DNA from: Streptococcus cristatus AS 1.3089
GTDB lineage: Bacteria > Bacillota > Bacilli > Lactobacillales > Streptococcaceae
DNA: 64,000 bases
NCBI RefSeq assembly: GCF_000385925.1
Contig: NC_021175.1
Location: 441,501 to 505,500 of the forward strand
Direction of reading: 5' to 3'
Below are positions 8,592-19,709 of this stretch, piece after piece. The translations under genes and the position numbers were made by a program. A model generated the notes under the pieces. It saw only the letters and a list, made by a program, of their open reading frames with translations, was not told the DNA's origin and ran no database searches. Within the stretch, counting starts at the first letter, position 1, and every line of letters begins with the position of its first letter.

Positions 8592-10580
8592 ATGATTAAT
8601 AGAATTACAGATAATAAATTTGAATTGGTGTCTAAGTACGAGCCTTCAGGTGATCAGCCTCAAGCTATCGAGCAGCTGGTGGATAATATTGAGGGAGGCG
8701 AGAAAGCCCAGATTCTCATGGGAGCGACGGGTACTGGTAAGACCTATACCATGAGTCAGGTTATCGCTCGGGTCAACAAGCCGACACTGGTTATTGCCCA
8801 TAATAAAACGCTGGCCGGCCAGCTCTATGGTGAGTTCAAGGAATTCTTCCCCAATAACGCGGTGGAATACTTCGTTTCCTACTATGATTACTACCAGCCT
8901 GAGGCCTATGTGCCTTCCAGTGATACTTATATCGAAAAGGATAGCTCGGTCAATGACGAAATTGATAAGCTCCGTCACTCGGCGACTTCTGCTCTCTTGG
9001 AGCGAAACGACGTGATTGTCGTGGCTTCGGTCTCGTGTATCTACGGTCTGGGTTCGCCTAAGGAATACTCCGATAGCGTGGTAAGTCTACGTCCTGGACT
9101 AGAGATTTCCCGCGATAAGCTGCTCAATGATTTGGTAGATATCCAGTTTGAGCGCAATGATATTGACTTTCAGCGGGGAAAATTCCGGGTTCGTGGTGAT
9201 GTAGTGGAGATTTTCCCAGCTTCTCGTGATGAGCATGCCTTTCGGGTAGAGTTTTTCGGAGATGAGATTGACCGGATTCGTGAGGTCGAAGCCTTGACAG
9301 GACGAGTCTTGGGTGAGGTGGACCATTTGGCCATCTTCCCAGCCACTCACTTCGTGACCAATGAAGATCATATGGAAGTAGCCATTGCCAAGATTCAGGC
9401 CGAGCTGGAGGAGCAGCTTGCTATCTTTGAAAAGGAAGGAAAGCTTCTGGAAGCTCAACGCTTGAAACAGCGTACGGAGTATGATATCGAAATGCTACGT
9501 GAAATGGGCTATACCAACGGTGTTGAGAACTATTCTCGCCACATGGATGGTCGAAGCGAAGGAGAGCCGCCATACACGCTTCTGGATTTTTTCCCTGATG
9601 ATTTCTTGATTATGATTGACGAGAGTCACATGACCATGGGACAGATTCGGGGTATGTATAATGGTGACCGCTCTCGCAAGGAGATGCTGGTCAATTATGG
9701 TTTCCGCCTGCCGTCTGCCTTGGACAACCGCCCGCTGCGCCGAGAAGAATTTGAAAGCCATGTTCATCAGATTGTCTATGTATCGGCTACGCCGGGCGAC
9801 TATGAAAATGAACAGACGGATACTGTTATTGAGCAAATTATCCGGCCGACAGGACTTCTGGATCCAGAAGTGGAAGTTCGTCCAACTATGGGGCAAATTG
9901 ATGATCTTTTGGGTGAAATCAATGCCCGTGTTGAAAAGAATGAGCGGACCTTTATCACAACCCTGACCAAGAAGATGGCAGAAGATTTGACGGACTACTT
10001 CAAGGAAATGGGCGTCAAGGTCAAGTACATGCACTCGGACATCAAGACCTTGGAGCGAACCGAGATTATCCGTGATTTGCGCTTGGGCGTATTTGACGTT
10101 CTGGTTGGTATTAACCTGCTGCGCGAGGGAATCGACGTGCCGGAGGTTAGTTTGGTGGCCATTCTTGATGCGGACAAGGAAGGTTTCCTCCGCAATGAAC
10201 GTGGCCTGATCCAGACTATTGGCCGGGCAGCCCGCAACAGCGAGGGGCATGTCATTATGTATGCCGACACCATGACCCAGTCCATGCAGCGCGCTATCGA
10301 TGAAACTGCCCGCCGCCGGGCAATCCAGATGGCTTATAATGAAGAGCACGGCATTGTACCGCAGACCATCAAGAAAGAAATCCGTGACCTAATTAGCGTG
10401 ACCAAGGCAGCCCTGCCAGACAAGGAAGAAACCGTCGAAATCGAAAGTCTCAACAAGCAAGAACGCAAGGACATGATTAAGAAACTGGAAGCTCAAATGC
10501 AAGAAGCTGCTGGACTTCTGGACTTCGAACTGGCTGCACAGATTCGCGATATGATTTTGGAAATAAAGGCGATGGATTAG
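8592..10580 (+). CDS. uvrB: Excinuclease ABC subunit B (UvrB)
   Basis: 662 residues, the standard length. UvrB is the damage-verifying helicase of nucleotide excision repair; it receives lesions from UvrA and recruits UvrC for dual incision. Visible features: Walker A GATGTGKT (residues 44-51), the beta-hairpin segment [12 protein letters not shown] (about 95-106) that inserts between DNA strands, helicase motif II DESH, motif [11 protein letters not shown], and a C-terminal UVR coiled coil ([22 protein letters not shown]) that contacts UvrC. It is followed directly by an AT-rich gene that looks acquired. No other repair gene adjoins. Confidence 0.98.
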   Translation: MINRITDNKFELVSKYEPSGDQPQAIEQLVDNIEGGEKAQILMGATGTGKTYTMSQVIARVNKPTLVIAHNKTLAGQLYGEFKEFFPNNAVEYFVSYYDYYQPEAYVPSSDTYIEKDSSVNDEIDKLRHSATSALLERNDVIVVASVSCIYGLGSPKEYSDSVVSLRPGLEISRDKLLNDLVDIQFERNDIDFQRGKFRVRGDVVEIFPASRDEHAFRVEFFGDEIDRIREVEALTGRVLGEVDHLAIFPATHFVTNEDHMEVAIAKIQAELEEQLAIFEKEGKLLEAQRLKQRTEYDIEMLREMGYTNGVENYSRHMDGRSEGEPPYTLLDFFPDDFLIMIDESHMTMGQIRGMYNGDRSRKEMLVNYGFRLPSALDNRPLRREEFESHVHQIVYVSATPGDYENEQTDTVIEQIIRPTGLLDPEVEVRPTMGQIDDLLGEINARVEKNERTFITTLTKKMAEDLTDYFKEMGVKVKYMHSDIKTLERTEIIRDLRLGVFDVLVGINLLREGIDVPEVSLVAILDADKEGFLRNERGLIQTIGRAARNSEGHVIMYADTMTQSMQRAIDETARRRAIQMAYNEEHGIVPQTIKKEIRDLISVTKAALPDKEETVEIESLNKQERKDMIKKLEAQMQEAAGLLDFELAAQIRDMILEIKAMD

Positions 10581-10599
10581 ATTAAAGGAGAGGTATGAA

Positions 10600-12419
10600 A
10601 TGTGTATATTGGATGATTATAAAGTGGTGTTTTCTATCTTGAGTTGGAAAATACTATACAGTCTTTAGAGGATTTAGATAGTAAAGTAGAGAATATCAAG
10701 AACATAATGGAAGCTTTTTTCCAATTTCCTCCAAAAGAAAAATGGGAAAAATTAGAAACAACTTTATATATATTACATAAATTTAGTAAATTTGTCGATG
10801 AAACAATTTTAAAAAAAGTTTTATTAGAGACAGAATTATTATTTAAAGAAAACAATGAAACATTTATTAGTGTGTATATACTAAATAATTACTTCCGATC
10901 TTTGAACGACTATTTGAAAAAAAATTTAGGAGTAGAAGATTGTCAAGACTTTTTCAATGATAATAGTATATTTTTTACCGTTATTAATCGTATCAAAAAT
11001 CAAGACTTAAATGACATCAATGGAGTTACTTGTGCTCAAATACTCGATATAATGATTATTGTTTTTGAAAGAGGTGAAGGTTCTGAAAGACTAAAAGAAA
11101 AAATAAAACAAGATTTGGGATCTATTATTGATATGATTCTTTTAAAATTTCTGTTTGTTTCTATAAGTATTAGTTATTTTCACCTTGATATTCTATTAAA
11201 GATTTTTAAGTCGGAACATTTATATTTAATTAATAACTTCAATAAAATGAATCCTGATAATTATAGTGTAAGATATTATTTATCTTGGTTAGAGACAAAA
11301 GATTCTGATATTATCAAAGAATCTATAGAAACACTTAAAACTATACTAAAATATACTGACTCAGATATTCTGAAAAATGAAATTTTTAGCTTATTAGAGA
11401 AAGCAGGTGAAATAAAGAATGAAAATGAAGAGAAAAGAAATATACAAGATATTCAAGTAGATGAATTGGGAGAAATTGGAAATACTCTTATTGATGAAAT
11501 TCGCTTTCACTTAACAATAAAAGCCCGAGATCTGGAGAATAGTGAAGAATATGGTCATTATACTAAAATTGAAACTTTAACGAACCACTTAATTAAAACG
11601 ATAAAGTCTGGTGATTCAAGTGAACCAGCGTATTTAAGATTAACAAATTCTAAACAATTAAATGATCCTATGGAAGGAAGAGCCATCTATGACTACTTGG
11701 AAATAGAAAATTCCTCGGACTGCTATCAGAGTTCCAATGTCTTCCTATCTTCGATGACAACTATATCAGATAGTCTTCCCATGTGGAAAGAATATGCAGA
11801 AGAATCTAAAGGAGCATTTCTACAGTACGATAAAAAGTATTTACAACAAATTATTGAGCATGACTCCTTAGAGTTTGTGAGAATATTCTATTTAAACAGT
11901 ACGAGAGAAGCCGATTCTAATATTATACAAAGGCTTAATGACTTAAAAGAGTTAATTCAAGAATTAAAGACTAGACATACTGAAGAAAGTAGGAAGGTAC
12001 AGTCAAGTATTTTTAAAAATTTAGCGAAAATATCCTATCTTTTTAAGGTATCTGATTATGAATATGAGAGTGAGTATCGTATTCTAATCAACTTTGATGA
12101 TTCAGAAATTGAAGGACGACTAAATCCAAAACTCAAAACCGAAGATAAAATCGAACTTGAAGAATTAAAAGTTTTATCAGGTAGTATTGGACTCAGTGAA
12201 AATGAGGAATCTGGTTATAAAGATTTTAGGAAATATATTCACTTAGAATCAAGGGAGGATGGGCGATATGCTTTATTTGTATACATCAATCTGGCTCCTT
12301 TGAAATACTCAAAAGTCATTCTAGGTCCAAAGGTTACAGATGCAGACTATATTGCTCCTTATCTCAAACTTGCCAATCCTGATATAGAGATAGAAAGCTC
12401 GAAAATTCCCTATCGATAA
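10600..12419 (+). pseudogene. DUF2971-like protein, apparent 5' frameshift
   Basis: A long open frame (10644-12419, 591 codons) has no ATG, GTG or Shine-Dalgarno at its 5' end, only a TTG at 10644. Just upstream, AAAGGAG followed by ATG at 10600 opens a second frame (MCILDDYKVVF) that stops at 10668. Adding one T to the four-T run at 10630-10633 would join them into a 606-residue protein. The C-terminal third has the DUF2971 pattern: LRLTNSKQLNDPMEGR, FLSSMTT..LPMWKEYAEESKGAFLQYD, YEYESEYRI and KVILGPKVT. The N-terminal 270 residues are helical and unrecognised. The gene is much more AT-rich than its neighbours uvrB and the DUF1697 gene, suggesting transfer. Function unknown. It may be intact if the missing T is a sequencing error. 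Confidence 0.65.
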
Positions 12420-12460
12420 AGAAAATAACTGTTTTTAAAACATACAAATAAGGAGCACAC

Positions 12461-13006
12461 ATGCGTTATGCACTTTTACTCCGCGGCATTAATGTCGGCG
12501 GGAAAAACAGGGTCGTCATGGCCGATTTGAAGAAAGATTTAGCTGGGTTGGGTTTTGAAAATCCAGTTTCCTACATCAATAGTGGCAATCTTTTCTTTGA
12601 TAGCGAGGAGCAGGAGGAGAGGATTCGGGAGATATTAACGGCTTATTTCAGTCGGACGTATGATTTTCCTCTGCCTTTCGTCCTTGTCAGCTCTGCTATG
12701 CTTCAAAAAGAAATAGCCAATTTGCCTACTTGGTGGCAGGATGAAACAGCCTTTCGGCGAGATGTTCTCTTTTATCTGCCGGAGATAGACAGGGAGAGCG
12801 TTCAAGAGTTGGCAGGCAGTTGGGCGAATGACAAGGAGCAACTGCATTTTGGGCAGACAGCTTTCTTTTATAGTAATGCTGACCAAGCGGACTATCTCAA
12901 GTCCAACTACCATAAGAAACTGCTCAAGTCCAGTTTCTACAAGCAACTGACCATCCGAAATGGTAAGACTTTCCAGAAGATTGTGGAGTTGGTTGGAAAT
13001 GAATGA
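12461..13006 (+). CDS. DUF1697 family protein
   Basis: 181 residues matching the DUF1697 pattern: N-terminal YALLRGINVGGKNRVVMADLK, followed by YINSGNLFFDS and a C-terminal SNYHKKLLKSSFYKQLTIRNGKTFQKI. Soluble protein of unknown function, widespread in Firmicutes. AAGGAG lies six bases upstream of the ATG. The stop codon overlaps the start of the following membrane protein gene, so they are probably cotranscribed. Confidence 0.88.
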   Translation: MRYALLLRGINVGGKNRVVMADLKKDLAGLGFENPVSYINSGNLFFDSEEQEERIREILTAYFSRTYDFPLPFVLVSSAMLQKEIANLPTWWQDETAFRRDVLFYLPEIDRESVQELAGSWANDKEQLHFGQTAFFYSNADQADYLKSNYHKKLLKSSFYKQLTIRNGKTFQKIVELVGNE

Positions 13007-13481
13007 GTTAAATTTGGAAGATACAAGGGAAGAAAAAGCGAAGCGCTGGAAGTTTTCTAGAGTTATTTGGCTAGTGCTCTATATCTTGTTGTTTATCTTT
13101 GTCTTGCTGCATTTTAGTTTGAGTCCGTTTGGCTTGGCCTTTACTCCTCTCCTGTGGAACACATGGCTTTTTCTTCTATCAGTGGTTGTATTCTGTCACT
13201 TATGGTTTCTCTTTTTGAAAAAACGAGAATTTCGCTGGTTTTATCTCATCTGGGGAATTCTGAGTGTACCTCTTGCACTTTTTATATGGTTTACAATTTT
13301 CTTTCATTTCTCTATAGACAAATCAGAAAATTCTGTCCCAATCAATATGGATTACAGGATAGATGGGAATGAAGTTATTTTACAAAAAGGCTTTTTATTT
13401 GGGGAATATGATGAATACCATGATTTAGTTAACCCCTATATCATGAAAACCAAGGTCAATCGTGTTCGCTATATTGATTGA
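12999..13481 (+). CDS. Small membrane protein, unknown function
   Basis: 160 residues. ATG at 12999 overlaps the last codons of the DUF1697 gene and is followed by MNELNLEDTREEKAKRW; the frame is open further upstream inside that gene but without a ribosome site. Three hydrophobic segments are visible (about residues 19-40, 46-68 and 75-98), then a hydrophilic C-terminal domain ending KTKVNRVRYID. I do not recognise the family. Translational coupling to the DUF1697 gene is likely from the overlap. Confidence 0.65.
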   Translation: MNELNLEDTREEKAKRWKFSRVIWLVLYILLFIFVLLHFSLSPFGLAFTPLLWNTWLFLLSVVVFCHLWFLFLKKREFRWFYLIWGILSVPLALFIWFTIFFHFSIDKSENSVPINMDYRIDGNEVILQKGFLFGEYDEYHDLVNPYIMKTKVNRVRYID

Positions 13482-13551
13482 TGCCGGTCTTGTCAATGGA
13501 CTCTAGCTCCAAAGCCCGATCAAACAAGCTAGTAGAGGGAGGTGTGTGACT

Positions 13552-14049
13552 GTGAATAAAAATAAAACTAAGGATAGAGGAGCAAATCCAAACGAGTGGA
13601 TTTGGCTAGATAAAGTGAATACCTGGCTCAAATGTCATGGTTTTCTAGCTTGGTTATTGGATTTCTCTGTCCTTATGCTTTTCGCAATGATTACGGGCAT
13701 CCTAGTTTTTCAAATCCCCTTCCTCCCTACATATTTAAAGAGTAATTATGTTTTTCCTTTGTTTATAAATATTCTTGTTTTACTGTACTATGCCTATGGT
13801 TCTATTCTCCGTGAAAATAGTGCAAAGAGGGTGACTTCTTTAAAAGACTTAGTCAATCTCCTTCTTTATATAAATCCTATGGCTCTTTTGTTTCATTACT
13901 TTGGAGTGAGGAGCCGCCGTCATAGACCTTTGCTACCATTGCCTACTTTGGATCATCGCTATGTCTGGTTCCCAATTGCCACTTATATTATTTTCTTTCT
14001 GATAGCAGCAGTCATCACGATTGCAAGCAAAGGGAGTAAGAAAAAATAG
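13552..14049 (+). CDS. Small membrane protein, unknown function
   Basis: 165 residues from the GTG at 13552, which has GGGAGG nine bases upstream; an in-frame GTG at 13546 is too close to that site. Predicted topology: hydrophobic segments at about residues 29-53, 62-80 and a C-terminal one (about 140-160), with a Lys-rich tail. No family recognised. It is followed within five bases by triple-hairpin repeat copy 2. Confidence 0.65.
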   Translation: MNKNKTKDRGANPNEWIWLDKVNTWLKCHGFLAWLLDFSVLMLFAMITGILVFQIPFLPTYLKSNYVFPLFINILVLLYYAYGSILRENSAKRVTSLKDLVNLLLYINPMALLFHYFGVRSRRHRPLLPLPTLDHRYVWFPIATYIIFFLIAAVITIASKGSKKK

Positions 14050-14053
14050 AAAA

Positions 14054-14228
14054 GAGAGTGGGACAGAAATCGGTAATTCGTTAGAATTCGATTTCGTCAT
14101 CCCACCTCCGCACAGTTGAGTAGGGCTGTAAAAGCTGATGAAATCAGCCTAGTAGAGCCCACTCAACCACTGCGTCTTGCTCGACAATCCAAAGACAATT
14201 GAGAGGCTAGGACTTTTGTCCCAGCCTC
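14054..14228 (+). repeat. Triple-hairpin intergenic repeat, copy 2
   Basis: Same length (175 bp) as copy 1, differing at only a few positions (for example CATCCC in place of CGTCCC in the first hairpin, and CAATCC in place of CAAGCC). It lies between a small membrane protein gene and the pbp2b promoter; the final hairpin GAGGCT..AGCCTC is followed by TTTTCTC. Confidence 0.9.
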
Positions 14229-14298
14229 TTTTCTCATTGTTAGAGAAAAATTCTTTTTCGATCCTTTTAGATTTCCATGCTTCATTGCTGGGGAAATG

Positions 14299-14307
14299 TG
14301 GTAAAAT
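14299..14307 (+). promoter_or_regulatory. Extended -10 promoter for pbp2b
   Basis: TGGTAAAAT, 33 bases before the preferred start of pbp2b. Confidence 0.55.
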
Positions 14308-14340
14308 AAAAGATAGATTTTTACGAGAATGAGAGAAGAA

Positions 14341-16386
14341 ATGTCTAAGAGGAAATTTGATAGCCATTCTATCACAGGCAGACTCTACCTTTTATTTGGA
14401 ATTGTCGGAGTCTTATTTTTGGTGCTAATCGCTCGTCTGGGCTATATGCAGGTCGTCAACCAAGAATTTTATACGGATAAATTAGCTAAGGCAAGTAAAA
14501 CAAAGATAAAATCGAGTTCGGTTCGTGGGCAAATCTATGATGCTTCAGGTAAGCCCTTGGTGGAAAATACAACCAAGCAAGTGGTGACCTTTACACGAGA
14601 CAATAAACTGACAGCCGCAGACATTCGTGAAACGGCACAAAAGTTACTGCAGTATGTGTCTGTATCGGATCTAAAGGTGACCGAGCGCCAAGAGGTTGAC
14701 TATTATCTGGCCGATAATAGGGTCTACCGAGAAGTGGTTGAAAAATTACCCAAGGAAGAAAAATTTGATACGGATGGCAACCGTCTGCCTGAATCCAAGA
14801 TTTATAAAGCGGCGGTAGAGAGTATTGATCCAAGCCAACTAGGCTATACAGATGAGGAAAAGAGGACCATCGCTCTATTTAGCCAGATGAATGCTGTACC
14901 AAACTTTTCAACAGGGACGATTCAGACGGATGACTTGACGACGGAGCAAGTCGCTACGATTGCTTCAATTGGCAAAGAACTTCCAGGCATTAGTATTTCA
15001 ACTAGCTGGAATCGAAAAGTCTTGGAAACATCGCTGGCTTCGATTGTCGGTCATATCTCGACCGAAAAAACAGGTCTGCCAGCCGAGGAAGCAGATGACT
15101 ATGTCAAGAAGGGCTATTCTCTGAATGACCGAGTGGGAATTTCTTATTTGGAAAAAGAGTATGAGTCTGTTTTGCAAGGAAAACGGGCAGAAAAAGAAAT
15201 TCGGCTAGATAAAAATGGCAACATGGAGAGTGTCGAGACCATTTCCGAAGGCAGCAAGGGAAATAACCTGAAGTTAACTGTGGATCTGACCTTTCAGCAG
15301 GGAGTTGAGGATATTCTCAGAAATGCCTTTAATCTAGAGCTGGCAAAGGGCAATGCCACCTATTCAGAAGGTGTCTATGCCGTGGCTATGGATCCCAATA
15401 CAGGGTCAATCTTGGCGCTGGCTGGTGTCAAGCATGATCTGGAAACAGGCAAAATCTCGGCGGATGCGCTGGGTACCGTTACAAATGTCTTTGTTCCTGG
15501 TTCTGTCGTCAAAGCGGCTACCTTAACCGCTGGTTGGCAGTACGGAGCCATTTCAGGAAATCAATCCTTGGTTGATCAGCCGATTCTTTTCGCGGGTTCT
15601 GCTCCCATCAATTCTTGGTTTACGGCCTATGGTTCACGCTCTATTACAGCGGTGGAGGCTCTGGAATATTCGTCTAACACCTATATGGTTCAGGTGGCCC
15701 TAAATATGCTTGGGACTCCGTATAGCCCAAATATGGCCTTAGGAACCAACAATGTCGATGCTTCGATGAAAAAACTCCGTTCGACTTTTGCAGAATATGG
15801 TCTGGGGACTGAGACAGGGATTGATTTACCGACAGAATCAACAGGCTATATTCCCAAAAACTTCACAGTCAGCAATTATATCACGGATGCTTTTGGTCAG
15901 TTTGATAACTACACACCACTTCAGTTGGCTCAATATGCGTCGACGGTAGCCAATAACGGCAAACGGGTTGCTCCGCATCTGGTTGAAGGTATTTACGCCA
16001 ACAATGACCAAGGTGGACTGGGAGACTTGATTGAGAAGAAGGAAACAAAAGAATTAAATCAGGTCAACATTTCTGAGGAAAATATGGCTCTTATAAAACA
16101 AGGTTTCTATCAGGTGGTCAATGGATGGAGTGGCTTGACAACTGGACGGACGATTGCGCAAGGCGCTATGGTCTCCATCAGTGCCAAAACAGGGACTGCC
16201 GAAACTTTTGTCAACGGTGGTACATCTGCTATCAACACCAATGTAGTATCCTATGCACCAAGCGATCGACCTAAAATCGCTGTGGCCGTAGTCTTTCCCC
16301 ACAATACTGACCTCTCTTCAACAGTCAGCCACAGTATCACCCGTGATATTATCAATCTTTATAACCAACAGCACCCTATGAATTAG
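14341..16386 (+). CDS. pbp2b: Penicillin-binding protein 2B (class B transpeptidase)
   Basis: 681 residues from ATG 14341 (an in-frame ATG at 14329 is also possible; the chosen start aligns with the MRKF-like start of pneumococcal PBP2b). One N-terminal membrane anchor (about residues 16-38) precedes a dimerisation domain beginning [16 protein letters not shown], then the transpeptidase domain with SVVK (active serine 388), SSN at 444-446 and KTGT at 616-619. The enzyme crosslinks peptidoglycan during peripheral (elongation) growth and is a principal beta-lactam target in streptococci. All three catalytic motifs are intact. recR follows after 53 bases, as in other streptococci. Confidence 0.95.
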   Translation: MSKRKFDSHSITGRLYLLFGIVGVLFLVLIARLGYMQVVNQEFYTDKLAKASKTKIKSSSVRGQIYDASGKPLVENTTKQVVTFTRDNKLTAADIRETAQKLLQYVSVSDLKVTERQEVDYYLADNRVYREVVEKLPKEEKFDTDGNRLPESKIYKAAVESIDPSQLGYTDEEKRTIALFSQMNAVPNFSTGTIQTDDLTTEQVATIASIGKELPGISISTSWNRKVLETSLASIVGHISTEKTGLPAEEADDYVKKGYSLNDRVGISYLEKEYESVLQGKRAEKEIRLDKNGNMESVETISEGSKGNNLKLTVDLTFQQGVEDILRNAFNLELAKGNATYSEGVYAVAMDPNTGSILALAGVKHDLETGKISADALGTVTNVFVPGSVVKAATLTAGWQYGAISGNQSLVDQPILFAGSAPINSWFTAYGSRSITAVEALEYSSNTYMVQVALNMLGTPYSPNMALGTNNVDASMKKLRSTFAEYGLGTETGIDLPTESTGYIPKNFTVSNYITDAFGQFDNYTPLQLAQYASTVANNGKRVAPHLVEGIYANNDQGGLGDLIEKKETKELNQVNISEENMALIKQGFYQVVNGWSGLTTGRTIAQGAMVSISAKTGTAETFVNGGTSAINTNVVSYAPSDRPKIAVAVVFPHNTDLSSTVSHSITRDIINLYNQQHPMN

Positions 16387-16439
16387 AAAGGAAAAGCAGT
16401 AGAATCGGATCGAGATTTTACTGCTCAACTATTACTATT

Positions 16440-17036
16440 ATGCTTTATCCAACCCCTATCGCCAAATTGATTGATAGTTTTTCCAAGCTGCCGGGTATCG
16501 GCATCAAGACAGCTACTCGCCTGGCCTTTTATACCATCGGAATGAGTGACGATGATGTCAATGAGTTTGCCAAAAATCTACTAGCTGCCAAGCGCGAGCT
16601 GACCTACTGCTCTATCTGTGGCAATCTGACGGATGATGATCCCTGTGCTATCTGTACGGATCAAACGCGCGATCAGACTGTAATTTTGATCGTTGAGGAT
16701 AGCCGCGATGTGTCTGCCATGGAAAATATCCAAGAATACCACGGCCTTTATCATGTCCTCCATGGCCTCATTTCGCCTATGAACGGTGTAGGACCAGACG
16801 ACATCAACCTCAAGAGTCTCCTGACTCGCTTGATGGACAGCCAAGTGATGGAAGTGATTGTGGCTACCAATGCAACGGCTGACGGAGAAGCGACTTCTAT
16901 GTATATTTCTCGTGTGCTCAAGCCTGCGGGTATCAAGGTGACTCGACTGGCTCGCGGACTGGCTGTCGGCGCTGATATCGAATATGCAGACGAAGTGACC
17001 CTGCTCCGAGCCATTGAAAATCGGACAGAATTGTAA
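16440..17036 (+). CDS. recR: Recombination mediator RecR
   Basis: 198 residues, the usual length. RecR works with RecF/RecO to load RecA on gapped DNA. The N-terminal helix-hairpin-helix region ([18 protein letters not shown]), a zinc finger ([16 protein letters not shown], about residues 57-72), the Toprim segment ILIVEDSRD and the C-terminal Walker-like region [18 protein letters not shown] are present. The ribosome site is weak; a hairpin (GCAGTA/TACTGC, 16396-16424) sits between the pbp2b stop and the start. Cotranscription with pbp2b is likely. Confidence 0.96.
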   Translation: MLYPTPIAKLIDSFSKLPGIGIKTATRLAFYTIGMSDDDVNEFAKNLLAAKRELTYCSICGNLTDDDPCAICTDQTRDQTVILIVEDSRDVSAMENIQEYHGLYHVLHGLISPMNGVGPDDINLKSLLTRLMDSQVMEVIVATNATADGEATSMYISRVLKPAGIKVTRLARGLAVGADIEYADEVTLLRAIENRTEL

Positions 17037-17107
17037 GATGAAAGAAAGATTTCCTGCTGAAAAACAGCTTTGGAAATCTTTTTTCTATTCAAAAATGCGG
17101 GGAAATA

Positions 17108-17116
17108 TGGTATACT
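17108..17116 (+). promoter_or_regulatory. Extended -10 promoter for ddl
   Basis: TGGTATACT, about 68 bases before the ddl start. Confidence 0.55.
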
Positions 17117-17184
17117 GAAACAGTCTAAAAAGAAGATGGGGCAACCCCAAATGAACTTATAGCTAGAAATGTTAGGATAAGATA

Positions 17185-18231
17185 ATGGTCAAACAAACCT
17201 TGATTTTACTATACGGTGGTCGTAGTGCTGAGCGAGAAGTTTCAGTCTTGTCGGCTGAGAGTGTCATGCGAGCTATCAATTATGACAAATTTTCTGTCAA
17301 GACTTATTTCATCACAAAAGCTGGCGATTTTATCAAGACGCAGGAATTTACAGAAAAGCCGGCTGCAGATGAAAAACTCATGACCAATGCAACGGTTGAT
17401 GTTTCACAGCAAGTCAAACCGAGTGACATTTATGAGGAAAATGCAGTTGTCTTTCCTGTTCTTCATGGACCGATGGGCGAGGATGGCTCTATTCAAGGCT
17501 TTCTTGAAGTGCTGCGGCTTCCTTATGTGGGCTGCAATATCTTGTCTTCCAGTGTTGCCATGGACAAAATTACCACCAAACGTATTTTGGAGTCTGCTGG
17601 AATTCCGCAGGTGCCTTATGTAGCAGTGATTGAGGGAGAAAATCTGGAAGAAAAAATTGCCGAAATCGAAGAAAAATTAACTTATCCGATTTTTACCAAA
17701 CCGTCTAATATGGGCTCTAGTGTCGGTATTTCAAAGTCTGAAAATCAAGAGGAGCTGCGGGCAGCATTGGATTTGGCCTTCAAGTATGACAGCCGTGTCT
17801 TGATCGAGCAGGGAGTCAATGCGCGTGAGATTGAGGTTGGTCTCTTAGGGAATTATGATGTTAAGAGTACCTTGCCGGGCGAAGTGGTCAAAGATGTGGC
17901 TTTCTACGACTATGAAGCCAAGTATATTGACAATAAGATTACCATGGATATTCCTGCAAAAATCTCAGACGAGGTTATTTCAGTCATGCGTACGAATGCT
18001 GAGACAGCCTTTCGTGCCTTGGGTGGACAGGGATTGGCGCGCTGTGATTTCTTCTACACAGAGGATGGCGACATTTTCCTCAATGAGCTCAATACCATGC
18101 CAGGCTTTACTCAATGGTCTATGTATCCCTTGCTTTGGGAAAATATGGGACTGCCTTATTCCGAGTTGATTGAGAAATTGGTAAATTTAGCTGAAGAGGC
18201 CTTTGCTAAGAGAGAAGCGCATCTTTTATAA
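17185..18231 (+). CDS. ddl: D-alanine--D-alanine ligase
   Basis: 348 residues. ATP-grasp enzyme that joins two D-alanines for the peptidoglycan stem. It starts [22 protein letters not shown], has the binding-loop segment [15 protein letters not shown] (about residues 92-106), the ATP-grasp triad region [14 protein letters not shown] and the C-terminal metal/phosphate motif [12 protein letters not shown]. It feeds MurF, encoded next. Its own extended -10 promoter lies upstream. Confidence 0.96.
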   Translation: MVKQTLILLYGGRSAEREVSVLSAESVMRAINYDKFSVKTYFITKAGDFIKTQEFTEKPAADEKLMTNATVDVSQQVKPSDIYEENAVVFPVLHGPMGEDGSIQGFLEVLRLPYVGCNILSSSVAMDKITTKRILESAGIPQVPYVAVIEGENLEEKIAEIEEKLTYPIFTKPSNMGSSVGISKSENQEELRAALDLAFKYDSRVLIEQGVNAREIEVGLLGNYDVKSTLPGEVVKDVAFYDYEAKYIDNKITMDIPAKISDEVISVMRTNAETAFRALGGQGLARCDFFYTEDGDIFLNELNTMPGFTQWSMYPLLWENMGLPYSELIEKLVNLAEEAFAKREAHLL

Positions 18232-18234
18232 ATA

Positions 18235-18243
18235 TGATATAAT
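18235..18243 (+). promoter_or_regulatory. Extended -10 promoter ahead of murF
   Basis: TGATATAAT immediately after the ddl stop, about 93 bases before the murF ATG. It is followed by a hairpin and T-run (18246-18306), so the transcript starts inside a structured region. Confidence 0.5.
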
Positions 18244-18245
18244 AG

Positions 18246-18306
18246 AGGGACTGAGATGACAGACTGAATGTTCAATATTGAGTTTGGCCTCACTCCCTTC
18301 TTTTTT
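18246..18306 (+). terminator. Hairpin with T-run between ddl and murF
   Basis: AGGGACTGAG (18246-18255) pairs with CTCACTCCCT (18289-18298) with one mismatch, followed by TCTTTTTT. It could end ddl transcripts. Because the murF promoter lies just upstream, a short-RNA or attenuator reading is possible but unproven. Confidence 0.5.
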
Positions 18307-18335
18307 GGGAAAAAGTGGAAAAATGAGTTAAAAAT

Positions 18336-19709
18336 ATGAAATTAGATTTATATGAAATAGCAAAAGTCTTGGCTGCCAAAAATGATGTCAGTCAGTTTGA
18401 AAATGTGACTTTTAGAAATGCTGAATTTGACAGCCGTTTGATTGAGGCGGGGGATCTTTTTATCCCGCTCAAGGGAGCTCGTGACGGCCATGACTTTATC
18501 GCGACAGCCTTCGCTCAGGGTGCTGCGGCTACCTTGTCTGAGCGTCCAATAGCAGAAGGACCCTATGTCTTGGTCGATGATGTGCTAGCGGCCTTTCAAG
18601 CTTTGGCTCAATACTATCTGGAAAAGACAGGTGTGGATGTGCTCGCTGTGACAGGCTCCAATGGAAAGACTACAACCAAGGATATGCTGGCTCAGCTATT
18701 GGCTACTAGCTACAAAACCTATAAAACTCAAGGAAACTATAATAATGAAATCGGTCTGCCCTACACGGTGCTCCACATGCCAGATGACACAGAAAAGCTA
18801 GTTTTGGAAATGGGGCAGGATCACTTGGGGGATATCCATCTTCTGTCTGAAATTGCCAAGCCTAAAACGGGCATTGTGACCTTGATTGGCGAAGCTCACT
18901 TAGAATTTTTCGGAAGCCGTACAGAGATTGCTAAAGGCAAGATGCAGATTGCGGATGGCATGAAGAAAGGTGGCCTGCTCTTGGCTCCGGCTGATAAGAT
19001 CGTCAATGATTTTCTGCCAGACCAGCAAAAAGTAGTTCGCTTTGGTCCCGATGCAGATATTTGTCTGACTCGTCTAGAAGAGCGCAAGGATAGTTTGACC
19101 TTTGAAGCGAATTTTCTGGAGCAGGCGATTGACTTGCCCGTGACTGGCAAATACAATGCGACCAACGCCATGATCGCCTCTTACGTTGCCTTGCAAGAGG
19201 GTGTCAGTGAGTCGGCGATTCGTCAGGCTTTTGCCCAGCTGGAATTGACCCGCAATCGAACCGAGTGGAAGAAGGCGGCGAATGGGGCCGATATCCTGTC
19301 AGATGTCTACAATGCTAATCCAACAGCCATGCGCTTGATTCTTGAGACGTTTTCAGCGATTCCAGCTAGTCAGGGCGGCCGGAAGGCTGCAGTATTAGCC
19401 GATATGAAGGAGCTGGGAGCTGACTCCAAGCTGATGCACGGAGCCATGATTACCAGTCTTAATCCAGAGATTATCACCGATCTTTTTCTCTATGGAGAGG
19501 ATATGGAAGCCCTCTACATCTATGCTCGGGAAATCTACCCACCAAATCGGGTGCATTATTTTGTCAAAAGTGCTGACAAGGATCAGTTTGAAGATTTGAT
19601 CAAGACCGTTAAGACTTGGTTGCAATCAGCTGACCAAATCTTGCTCAAGGGCAGTAATTCGATGAAATTGGATAAACTAGTGGAGGCCTTGGAGCATGGG
19701 GACAAGTGA
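18336..19709 (+). CDS. murF: UDP-MurNAc-tripeptide--D-alanyl-D-alanine ligase
   Basis: 457 residues. MurF adds D-Ala-D-Ala to UDP-MurNAc-tripeptide, the last cytoplasmic step of muropeptide assembly and the user of the Ddl product. N-terminal substrate-binding region contains FDSRLIEAGDLFIPLKG; the ATP loop is VTGSNGKTTTKD (about residues 106-117); TGKYNATNAMIA and YNANPTAMR mark the central and C-terminal Mur ligase domains. The adjoining Nudix gene starts inside its last codons. Confidence 0.96.
   Translation: MKLDLYEIAKVLAAKNDVSQFENVTFRNAEFDSRLIEAGDLFIPLKGARDGHDFIATAFAQGAAATLSERPIAEGPYVLVDDVLAAFQALAQYYLEKTGVDVLAVTGSNGKTTTKDMLAQLLATSYKTYKTQGNYNNEIGLPYTVLHMPDDTEKLVLEMGQDHLGDIHLLSEIAKPKTGIVTLIGEAHLEFFGSRTEIAKGKMQIADGMKKGGLLLAPADKIVNDFLPDQQKVVRFGPDADICLTRLEERKDSLTFEANFLEQAIDLPVTGKYNATNAMIASYVALQEGVSESAIRQAFAQLELTRNRTEWKKAANGADILSDVYNANPTAMRLILETFSAIPASQGGRKAAVLADMKELGADSKLMHGAMITSLNPEIITDLFLYGEDMEALYIYAREIYPPNRVHYFVKSADKDQFEDLIKTVKTWLQSADQILLKGSNSMKLDKLVEALEHGDK

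Noticed and set aside
9495..10349. Long minus-strand open frame opposite uvrB (284 codons)
   Set aside because: It mirrors a GC-richer, conserved gene, has no family resemblance and no ribosome site; it is a shadow of uvrB codon use.
13482..13551. Small gene between the two membrane protein genes
   Set aside because: Too short, and the GGGAGG there serves the GTG at 13552.
18246..18306. Possible CiaR-controlled small RNA between ddl and murF
   Set aside because: No TTTAAG direct repeat typical of CiaR sites is visible, and the promoter places the start inside the first arm of the hairpin; kept only as a terminator.
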